From an uncultured Clostridia bacterium (lineage in GTDB: Bacteria > Bacillota > Clostridia > Lachnospirales > CAG-274): a DNA stretch of 11,192 nt. The stretch is taken from positions 1-11,192 of the forward strand of contig CANRCU010000051.1 in the NCBI GenBank assembly GCA_947629215.1, in the 5' to 3' direction. Under the pieces are notes generated by a model. It searched no databases. It saw nothing but the letters and a program-made list of their open reading frames with translations, and was not told the origin of the DNA. The translations under genes were made by a program, and so were the position numbers. Below, one piece after another: positions 1 through 4,754 of this stretch (positions within the stretch are counted from its first letter, which is position 1; each line of letters opens with the position of its first letter).

Positions 1-1456
1 TCTTTTTGTTTATGTTCTCTATATCCTTGCGCAGTTTGCGTATATGCTCGATAGAGTTCTTTTCGTCCTCCCATTTGGCTTTCAGCGCGGTAAATTTGTC
101 ACGCAGTTCCGCAAGCTCTTTGCGCACACGGTCAAGCTGTTCCGCCGAAAGTTTGTCATCCTCTTTTTTAAGGGCTGTTTCTTCTATTTCATACTGCATT
201 ATCTTTCTGGATATTTCGTCCAGCTCCTGGGGCATTGAATCCATTTCCGTCCTTATCGTTGCGCAAGCCTCGTCCACAAGGTCTATCGCCTTATCGGGCA
301 AAAATCTGTCGCTTATATAGCGGTTTGAAAGCACGGCGGCTGCGATAAGCGCCTGATCTTGTATCTTTACACCGTGAAAGACTTCATAGCGGTCTTTTAT
401 GCCCCTTAATATGGATATTGTGTCTTCGACTGTCGGTTCGCTCACCATAACGGGCTGGAAACGCCTTTCAAGAGCAGCGTCTTTTTCTATATATTTGCGG
501 TATTCGTTAAGAGTTGTGGCGCCTATGCAATGCAGTTCTCCGCGCGCAAGCATAGGTTTGAGCAGATTGCCCGCATCCATGGCGCCACTTGTTTTGCCTG
601 CGCCGACAATGGTGTGCAGCTCGTCTATAAACAGTATTATCTTGCCTTCACTCTTTTTTATCTCCTGCAAAACGGCTTTGAGGCGTTCCTCAAATTCGCC
701 CTGATATTTTGCACCGGCTATGAGCGCACCCATATCCAGCGAAAATATTCTTCTGTTTTTGATATTGTCGGGTACGTCGCCTTTGACGATGCGCAGGGCA
801 AGCCCCTCGGCTATGGCTGTTTTGCCGACGCCCGGTTCGCCGATGAGTACGGGGTTGTTTTTGGTCTTTCGGCAAAGTATCCTTATAACGTTCCTTATTT
901 CGGTATCTCTGCCGATAACGGGGTCAAGTTTGCCTTTTTCGCCAAGCTCTACAAGGTCCTGACCGTATTTGTTGAGTACGTCATAGGTGTTTTCGGGGTG
1001 GTCGGTCGTCACGCGTATATTGCCGCGCAATTCTTTGAGCGTGCGCAGAAAATTCTCTTTTTTGATATTGAATTGTCTGAAAAGCTCTTTCAGCTTTGGC
1101 GTAGGATTATCCAGCAAAGAAAGCATTATATGTTCAACGCTCGTATATTCGTCACCCATATTTTTTGCCTGCGTTTCGGCTTTGTTAAGCACGCCTGAAG
1201 CGTCGTTTGAAAGATAGATGTTGGCTGTGCTGCTGACTGTCGGCATCTCCTCGACAAGTTTTTTTGCATGGCGGATAAGGCGGTTTACGTCAAGCCCCAT
1301 TCTTTTCAATATATCGGCGGTAATGCCGCCCTCCTGCGTTAAAAGCGCAAGAAACAGGTGTTCGCTCGTTACGGCAGGATTGCTGTTGTCGATACAGATA
1401 TTCTGCGCAAGCTGTATAGCCTCTATGGATTTTTGTGTGTATTTCTGTGTATTCAT
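1..1456 (-). CDS. clpB: ClpB disaggregase, N-terminal 485 residues (cut by window edge)
   Basis: Hsp100/AAA+ chaperone that, with DnaK, pulls polypeptides out of aggregates by ATP-driven threading in the cytoplasm. Visible in order: Clp N-domain (about 1-145, opening MNTQKYTQKSIEAIQLAQ, with the SEHLFLALL motif); first AAA+ module with Walker A GEPGVGKT at 206-213 and Walker B IILFIDE ending at E279, the same numbering as E. coli ClpB K212/E279; then a Lys/Glu-rich coiled-coil middle domain from about 400 to the window edge, which separates ClpB from ClpA/ClpC. The second AAA+ module (about 375 residues) lies outside the window. Start ATG at 1456 follows GGGAGATG on the minus strand. The gene sits 45 bp downstream of the RHH gene with no terminator and no convincing promoter between, so the two are probably co-transcribed. 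I found no CIRCE or CtsR box. Identification is firm; the regulation is inferred. Confidence 0.97.
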   Translation of the reverse strand, partial: MNTQKYTQKSIEAIQLAQNICIDNSNPAVTSEHLFLALLTQEGGITADILKRMGLDVNRLIRHAKKLVEEMPTVSSTANIYLSNDASGVLNKAETQAKNMGDEYTSVEHIMLSLLDNPTPKLKELFRQFNIKKENFLRTLKELRGNIRVTTDHPENTYDVLNKYGQDLVELGEKGKLDPVIGRDTEIRNVIRILCRKTKNNPVLIGEPGVGKTAIAEGLALRIVKGDVPDNIKNRRIFSLDMGALIAGAKYQGEFEERLKAVLQEIKKSEGKIILFIDELHTIVGAGKTSGAMDAGNLLKPMLARGELHCIGATTLNEYRKYIEKDAALERRFQPVMVSEPTVEDTISILRGIKDRYEVFHGVKIQDQALIAAAVLSNRYISDRFLPDKAIDLVDEACATIRTEMDSMPQELDEISRKIMQYEIEETALKKEDDKLSAEQLDRVRKELAELRDKFTALKAKWEDEKNSIEHIRKLRKDIENINKK

Positions 1457-1501
1457 AATATCATCTCCCAAGTAAAAAATATAACTTTTGCCGTGCAGCC
1501 G

Positions 1502-2134
1502 CTATATCAGATATTTGCTTTTGCCTATCTCGTCCAGATAAACGGAAGCGTCGATATCCCCGTTATTGTAGAAATATCTTTTCATTACACGGTCAAATAC
1601 GTTTATATAATCCCAGACAGCCTTCGCCGCGTCGTCGTCGGTCTTTATGTTCTCTGCCAAGGCAAGCCGTCGTACAAAACGCCCCGGCTCTATGCGATAG
1701 CCGACGACCGTAGGCAGTTTATCGGCAAGGTAGGCTTTTTCCCACCCGACAAACAGGTTCAGAAAACTGTCGAGTTCGTCAAGCAAAACGGCGTTTTGCG
1801 TGCGCAGGTTGACTTTAAGTTCGCCGAGCGTTTCGCCCTTGGGGTCAAAGGTGACAGCGTATTTGACCGTGGGATTGTATTTGTATCTGAAAGTGCTTTT
1901 TAACGCAAGGTTGGTGCTGTTTGGCAGCATACGAAAAGTCATGCTGCCGTCTATATTGTCAAGCACCATGTCAATTATGTGCTTTATGCGCTGTTCGGGC
2001 GTTACATAAGATACTTTTTCGGCAAGTATGCTGTTTATAAGCCCCGAACGGTTAGTACCCAGACGGTAAGCCATTTCGTCAATGGCGGCAACAACATCGT
2101 CGCTGAGGACAATGCTGTAAACTGACTTTGTCAT
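1502..2134 (-). CDS. Ribbon-helix-helix (CopG-like) DNA-binding protein, 210 aa
   Basis: Probable transcriptional regulator of unknown target. Residues 3-41 read as an RHH domain: a short strand SVYSIVLSD, helix A DVVAAIDEMAYRLG, the turn GTNRS (26-30) typical of CopG/Arc-type folds, and helix B GLINSILAEKV. The remaining 170 residues (a PEQRIKHIIDMV helix, a basic middle part, and a C-terminal segment with DYINVFDRVMKRYFYN) match no family I can name and may form an oligomerisation or ligand domain. The ATG at 2134 is chosen because it follows AAAGAGGTG. A longer frame to a TTG at 2197 would start inside the -35 box and is rejected. The promoter at 2169-2197 carries an 18-bp palindrome between -35 and -10, a natural autoregulatory site for an RHH dimer. 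clpB lies 45 bp downstream in the same direction. The RHH fold is a confident reading; the DNA target is inference. Confidence 0.85.
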   Translation of the reverse strand: MTKSVYSIVLSDDVVAAIDEMAYRLGTNRSGLINSILAEKVSYVTPEQRIKHIIDMVLDNIDGSMTFRMLPNSTNLALKSTFRYKYNPTVKYAVTFDPKGETLGELKVNLRTQNAVLLDELDSFLNLFVGWEKAYLADKLPTVVGYRIEPGRFVRRLALAENIKTDDDAAKAVWDYINVFDRVMKRYFYNNGDIDASVYLDEIGKSKYLI

Positions 2135-2168
2135 TTTGTAAGCACCTCTTTTCGTTCGGTTTAGATAT

Positions 2169-2197
2169 ATGATAGCACAAGTTTTAAAACTTGTCAA
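2169..2197 (-). promoter_or_regulatory. Sigma-A promoter of the RHH gene (and possibly clpB)
   Basis: On the minus strand TTGACA (2197-2192), a spacer of exactly 17 bp, then TATCAT (2174-2169). The predicted start near 2162 gives a leader of about 28 nt to the ATG at 2134. The -35 is a perfect consensus, so control probably comes from a bound repressor, consistent with the palindrome that fills the spacer. Confidence 0.85.
2177..2194. promoter_or_regulatory. 18-bp perfect palindrome in promoter spacer (candidate operator)
   Basis: ACAAGTTTTAAAACTTGT is a perfect inverted repeat centred at 2185.5. It covers three bases of the -35 box and most of the 17-bp spacer, so a bound protein would exclude RNA polymerase. 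The encoded product is an RHH protein, a family that often represses its own promoter at such sites. The palindrome is seen; the operator role and the ligand protein are inferred. Confidence 0.6.
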
Positions 2198-2200
2198 GTG

Positions 2201-2233
2201 TTTTATATAAATTTTATTACGATTTATATAAAA
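2201..2233. repeat. Two TTTATATAAA palindromes in a 12-bp inverted repeat, upstream of the RHH promoter
   Basis: TTTTATATAAAT (2201-2212) and ATTTATATAAAA (2222-2233) are perfect inverted copies with a 9-nt spacer. Each arm contains the self-palindrome TTTATATAAA, centred at 2206.5 and 2227.5. These centres are 21 bp apart, and the nearer is also 21 bp from the promoter-spacer palindrome (2185.5), so all three sites would face the same side of the helix. The repeat lies just upstream of the -35 box. It could be an operator array, an UP-like AT element, or a weak AU hairpin at the end of the small upstream gene. Confidence 0.5.
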
Positions 2234-2238
2234 TTATT

Positions 2239-2388
2239 TTAATCTTTGCTGCCTATCACAAGCGCAAGCACAATAAGCACCACACCCAACAAAACAGCCC
2301 GCCAGAACGTAAGCACAGCACCCGCAAGGCAGCCTGCGCCTATCAGCAAAAGCGCATTTGAAATAAATTGTCTGCGGCAATACCACAT
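2239..2388 (-). CDS. Small membrane protein, 49 aa
   Basis: Unrecognised family. The peptide begins MWYCRRQFISNALLLIGAG and ends LVLALVIGSKD-like, rich in Leu/Val/Ala/Gly. Residues about 9-28 and 30-47 could form two closely spaced membrane helices joined near TFWR, or one long one, with a basic N-terminus (CRRQ) that by the positive-inside rule would be cytoplasmic. The evidence for a real gene is a perfect AAGGAGG ribosome binding site ending 9 nt before the ATG at 2388; another in-frame ATG at 2394 lies only 3 nt from that site and is less likely. It runs in the same direction as the RHH gene, but the latter has its own promoter between them. I could not identify a clear promoter in the AT-rich region upstream. 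Function unknown. Confidence 0.55.
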   Translation of the reverse strand: MWYCRRQFISNALLLIGAGCLAGAVLTFWRAVLLGVVLIVLALVIGSKD

Positions 2389-2446
2389 AACCATCGACCT
2401 CCTTGAAATATACAATTTAAACAATTAAATTTATAAAAAATATACA

Positions 2447-2475
2447 TTGACAAAATCGGGTTTATGTTATAAAAT
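2447..2475 (+). promoter_or_regulatory. Sigma-A promoter of the riboswitch-antiporter unit
   Basis: TTGACA (2447-2452), a 17-bp spacer, and TAAAAT (2470-2475). Transcription would begin near 2482, only a few nt before the first pairing element of the riboswitch (2486), as expected for a leader that starts with an aptamer. A 7-bp AT inverted repeat (2414-2420 with 2425-2431) sits just upstream but has little information content. Confidence 0.8.
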
Positions 2476-2485
2476 ATAGTTTGTA

Positions 2486-2588
2486 AATAAAAGGAAGTAG
2501 CTTGCGGGGCGCTTTTGTGTTCCGTATACATCATCGTCAGTACGACCTTGACGGGTCCGGTGTGTAAATAATAAGCAAAACTTTTATT
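2486..2588 (+). promoter_or_regulatory. yybP-ykoY-like manganese riboswitch aptamer
   Basis: Leader RNA element that by family knowledge binds Mn2+ and turns on export or detoxification genes. Closing helix P1 pairs AATAAAAG (2486-2493) with CTTTTATT (2581-2588). The 5' side continues into GGAAGTAGC and the 3' side is preceded by ATAAGCAAAA, which resemble the family's conserved GGGGAGUAGC and AAGCAAGACC segments. The G-to-A and C-to-U changes at the inner end of P1 keep pairing. Inside are a hairpin CGGGGCGC-TTTT-GTGTTCCG of 8 bp, an 8-bp helix TATACATC/GGTGTGTA, and within it TCGTCA/TGACGG (6 bp). The order of helices and joining motifs fits yybP-ykoY, and the downstream cation antiporter is a known type of partner for it. 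The ligand is inferred from the family. The match was made from memory and not by a covariance model. Confidence 0.75.
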
Positions 2589-2637
2589 GTGCTGTAAAAC
2601 CTATGTTTTTTGGTGCAATAAAGGCTTTGCTTTTTTT
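2574..2637 (+). terminator. Riboswitch-controlled intrinsic terminator
   Basis: A 20-position stem pairs 2574-2593 with 2612-2631 (one A-C mismatch, four G-U wobbles), has an 18-nt loop and is followed by T7 (2631-2637). Its left arm contains the entire 3' strand of aptamer helix P1 (2581-2588), so the two structures exclude each other. If ligand stabilises P1, the terminator cannot form and the downstream gene is read: an ON switch. The antiporter's ribosome binding site GAGGAGG lies beyond it (2651-2657). Confidence 0.8.
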
Positions 2638-2664
2638 GTACGTATCATGAGAGGAGGATAAGAA

Positions 2665-3636
2665 ATGGAAAATATTTTGGTTTATCTTTGGCTCGTAGTC
2701 GGTTTTGTATGCCTTGTGAAGGGCGCGGATTTTTTTGTGGACGGCAGTTCGTCGGTCGCAAAAATACTGAGGGTGCCGAGCGTCATAATCGGCTTGACGG
2801 TCGTCGCCATGGGTACAAGCCTGCCCGAAACGGCGGTTTCGGTAACATCGGCAATAAAGGGCGTTAACGCAATTGCGGTCAGCAATGTAATAGGTTCAAA
2901 CATTTTTAATCTTATGGTAGTTGTCGGCATCTGCTCGGCAATACACCCCGTGGGCGTCAACAAATCGCTTATGAAAAGGGATTTCCCGTTTTCGTTCGGT
3001 GCGTCGGTGCTTATGCTTGGCGCTATACTCGATACCATACTTTTCGGTGCCGACGAAAACGTTCTTTCACATTACAATGGTTTCACATTTCTTGTGATTT
3101 TTGTTGCATATATGGCAATACTTATCGTTATGACCCTTGAAGAGCGAAAAACTATGGCAAACACCGATGACGAGGACTATAAGGTCATGCCCATGTGGAA
3201 AAGCATTTTGCTTATAATAATCGGCATTGTAGGTATCAAAGTAGGCGGCGACCTTGTTGTAGACAGCGCCTCGGATATAGCCGCCATGTTCGGTCTGAGC
3301 CAGACTCTCATAGGCCTTACGATAGTTGCCATGGGTACAAGTCTGCCGGAACTGGTAACAAGCATCGTAGCGTCGCATAAGGGCGAAAATGACCTTGCGC
3401 TCGGCAATGTCATAGGCTCGAATATATTCAATATACTGTTCGTACTCGGTATTTCGTCTTCGATAAAACCTATAGTTACAGACCGGTTTGCTGTGATAGA
3501 CCTTGTTGTGCTGTTGGCTTTCAATGTGTATGTTTTTATACTTGCAAAAGCAAACAACCGTGTCGGCAGAGTCGGCGGTCTGTCAATGGTAGCATTATAT
3601 GCCGTGTACATGGTCTATATTATAATAAGAGGATAA
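2665..3636 (+). CDS. CaCA-family cation antiporter (YrbG-like Ca2+/Na+ exchanger type)
   Basis: Inner-membrane secondary transporter of 323 residues, full length for the YrbG/CaxA-like branch. It shows the internal duplication that defines the family. The first alpha-repeat has GLTVVAMGTSLPE (43-55) and SNVIGSNIFN (73-82); the second has GLTIVAMGTSLPE (217-229) and GNVIGSNIFN ending near 256. The glutamates E55 and E229 and the GSN motifs line the ion site in characterised exchangers. About ten hydrophobic segments are visible, with a charged cytoplasmic loop (EERKTMANTDDEDYK) between the halves. Start ATG follows GAGGAGGATAAGAA. By homology alone this would be called a Ca2+/Na+ exchanger, but the upstream yybP-ykoY-like element suggests that the physiological substrate is Mn2+, exported when in excess. 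Family assignment is firm; the substrate is inferred from the leader. It is a monocistronic unit closed by the terminator at 3656. Confidence 0.93.
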   Translation: MENILVYLWLVVGFVCLVKGADFFVDGSSSVAKILRVPSVIIGLTVVAMGTSLPETAVSVTSAIKGVNAIAVSNVIGSNIFNLMVVVGICSAIHPVGVNKSLMKRDFPFSFGASVLMLGAILDTILFGADENVLSHYNGFTFLVIFVAYMAILIVMTLEERKTMANTDDEDYKVMPMWKSILLIIIGIVGIKVGGDLVVDSASDIAAMFGLSQTLIGLTIVAMGTSLPELVTSIVASHKGENDLALGNVIGSNIFNILFVLGISSSIKPIVTDRFAVIDLVVLLAFNVYVFILAKANNRVGRVGGLSMVALYAVYMVYIIIRG

Positions 3637-3655
3637 AAATGGTTTAATAGACGGG

Positions 3656-3697
3656 TAAGTTCCCACGCTTTTGTAAGCGGTGGGAACTTAATTTTTT
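3656..3697 (+). terminator. Strong intrinsic terminator after the antiporter
   Basis: TAAGTTCCCAC pairs with GTGGGAACTTA (11 bp), with an inner GCTT/AAGC extension across a one-base bulge and a TTGT loop, followed by ATTTTTT. It starts 19 nt after the antiporter stop codon. There is no T-run on the minus strand, so it acts in the plus direction only. Confidence 0.85.
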
Positions 3698-3731
3698 GTT
3701 CGGCAGGAGTACAAGTCATGCCGAACAAAAA
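3693..3731. repeat. 13-bp inverted repeat sharing the terminator T-run
   Basis: TTTTTGTTCGGCA (3693-3705) and TGCCGAACAAAAA (3719-3731) are perfect complements around a 13-nt loop. The T-tract of the preceding terminator forms the left arm, so the two hairpins touch. On either strand the T-run is on the 5' arm, so this is not a canonical terminator by itself. It may protect an RNA 3' end or hinder read-through into the convergent hypB transcript. Confidence 0.5.
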
Positions 3732-3799
3732 GGCTTTGGTAATTTTGAAGGTCCGGTGCTGTAAAGTATGCCTTTCTTTTGCAGGGTACAGGCAAAGCC
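3727..3799 (-). terminator. Possible hypB terminator (weak)
   Basis: On the minus strand, downstream of the hypB stop, GGCTTTG (3799-3793) can pair with CAAAGCC (3738-3732), which is followed directly by TTTTT (3731-3727). The stem is only 7 bp with a 54-nt interior, which may itself fold. No better terminator is visible for hypB in this interval. Confidence 0.25.
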
Positions 3800-3810
3800 C
3801 CGTTATAATA

Positions 3811-4479
3811 TCAATCCACGAAGAAAGCTTCCGCTTCTGTTTTCAGCCAATCCGCAAGTTTGTCTACGCCATCGCCCGTTTTTGCGCATAAGGGTATTAC
3901 GGGTATACCGGGGTGTCTTGACTCTATATTCTTTTTTGCCTTTTCCATATCAAAATCAAAATAAGGCGCAACATCCGTTTTGTTTATTACAACAACATCG
4001 GCGGTCTGAAACATAAGCGGATATTTCAGCGGCTTGTCATCGCCTTCCGGTACGGAAAGTATCATTGCGTTTTTGACTGCGCCCGTATCAAATTCGGCAG
4101 GGCAGACAAGGTTGCCTACATTTTCAAGTATAACTATATCAAAATTCTCCGAAACTATGCTGTCAAGCCCCTGAGCGGTCATATCCGCATCAAGGTGGCA
4201 CATTCCGCCCGTATGCAGCTGTACCGCCGCCGCACCTGCCTCGGTTATTCTTACGGCGTCCACGTCGGAATCTATATCGGCTTCCATAACGCCTATCTTG
4301 TACTCGCCTTTAAGCGCCTTTATAAGCTGTGTCAGTGTGGTCGTCTTGCCCGAACCGGGCGCGCTCATCAGATTCAGCAGAAAGGTCTTTTCTTTTTTGA
4401 GCCTTTCCCTTGTGTTTTGCGCAAGCACATTGTTGTCGTCAAGTACGTTTGCTTTAAGGTCTATTATTTTTACGCTCAT
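3811..4479 (-). CDS. hypB: HypB, nickel-insertion GTPase, 222 aa
   Basis: Cytoplasmic SIMIBI-class GTPase that with HypA delivers Ni2+ to the [NiFe]-hydrogenase precursor. Visible are the P-loop SAPGSGKTT (39-47), the acidic stretch MEADIDSDVDA (65-75), the low-affinity metal-site residues C94-H95 (in GGMCHLD) and C126 (in VGNLVCPAEFD), and the guanine-specificity NKTD (166-169). It lacks the N-terminal CxxCGC high-affinity nickel motif of E. coli HypB and any His-rich tail, so it is the minimal form. The ATG at 4479 is chosen because GGAG lies 9 nt upstream and the promoter (4508-4536) sits just beyond; the frame stays open further upstream but would run through that promoter. The gene stands alone here: no hypA, other hyp genes or hydrogenase genes are adjacent. 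A urease or other nickel client is possible, but HypB fits better than UreG by its motifs. Confidence 0.93.
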   Translation of the reverse strand: MSVKIIDLKANVLDDNNVLAQNTRERLKKEKTFLLNLMSAPGSGKTTTLTQLIKALKGEYKIGVMEADIDSDVDAVRITEAGAAAVQLHTGGMCHLDADMTAQGLDSIVSENFDIVILENVGNLVCPAEFDTGAVKNAMILSVPEGDDKPLKYPLMFQTADVVVINKTDVAPYFDFDMEKAKKNIESRHPGIPVIPLCAKTGDGVDKLADWLKTEAEAFFVD

Positions 4480-4507
4480 TTCTCTCATCTCCGTTGATTT
4501 TTTTCTT

Positions 4508-4536
4508 ATTTTACTATTTATAAAAAACAATGTCAA
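4508..4536 (-). promoter_or_regulatory. Sigma-A promoter of hypB
   Basis: On the minus strand TTGACA (4536-4531), 17-bp spacer, TAAAAT (4513-4508). The start near 4501 gives a leader of about 22 nt. The -10 region AAATAGTAAAATA is identical over 13 bases to that of the divergent branching-enzyme promoter. Confidence 0.8.
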
Positions 4537-4561
4537 GGCATCGCCGCCTATGTTCGGCAGT

Positions 4562-4579
4562 ATCTGTTTATAAGCAGAT
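4562..4579. repeat. Near-perfect palindrome upstream of hypB (candidate regulatory site)
   Basis: ATCTGTTTATAAGCAGAT is an 18-bp inverted repeat broken by one T/G pair, placed about 25 bp upstream of the hypB -35 box. It is the wrong position for a simple occlusion operator but could bind an activator. It resembles no NikR or Fur site I know. The rest of the 4480-4754 interval is AT-rich and holds only the two divergent promoters. Confidence 0.3.
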
Positions 4580-4679
4580 TTTACAGACAAATATCGTATT
4601 TTGCCGTTTTTTGTATGCAGAATTGTTTTTTTATCAAAAATGTCCCAAAAAATTTTATACTTTTTTAACAAAATATGGA

Positions 4680-4708
4680 TTGATTTTCTTGCGCCGAAAT
4701 AGTAAAAT
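4680..4708 (+). promoter_or_regulatory. Sigma-A promoter of the branching-enzyme operon
   Basis: TTGATT (4680-4685), 17-bp spacer, TAAAAT (4703-4708). The predicted start near 4715 leaves a leader of about 40 nt with AAGGAGATC before the ATG at 4755. No hairpin or aptamer is visible in the leader. Confidence 0.7.
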
Positions 4709-4754
4709 ATAGATATAGATTTTTAACAGACTTCTGTGGAAAGGAGATCTTTGT

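Noticed and set aside
530..1198. Long plus-strand open frame of 222 codons opposite clpB
   Set aside because: It is antisense to the well-conserved N-terminal and first AAA+ regions of ClpB, has no ribosome binding site and shows no recognisable domain; it arises from the codon usage of clpB.
1457..1501. CIRCE or CtsR heat-shock operator before clpB
   Set aside because: No TTAGCACTC/GAGTGCTAA inverted repeat and no GGTCAAA tandem were found in this gap or near the RHH promoter.
2135..2197. Upstream TTG start adding 21 residues to the RHH protein
   Set aside because: This region contains the -10 and -35 boxes and the spacer palindrome; the ATG at 2134 has the ribosome binding site.
2414..2431. 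AT inverted repeat AATTTAA-ACAA-TTAAATT upstream of the riboswitch promoter
   Set aside because: Only A and T in the arms, 7 bp long, in a very AT-rich stretch; expected by chance and not needed to explain control by the riboswitch.
3718..3891. 57-codon plus-strand frame with GGAG 8 nt upstream (begins MPNKKALVILK)
   Set aside because: The start codon is buried in the 13-bp stem at 3693-3731, the frame lies after a strong terminator, and its 3' half is antisense to the hypB C-terminus. A spurious frame is more likely, though the start signal was noted.
4480..4671. N-terminal extension of HypB by 64 residues
   Set aside because: The extension would be encoded across the hypB promoter (4508-4536), is Lys/Ile-rich and unlike HypB, and a proper ribosome binding site lies directly before the ATG at 4479.
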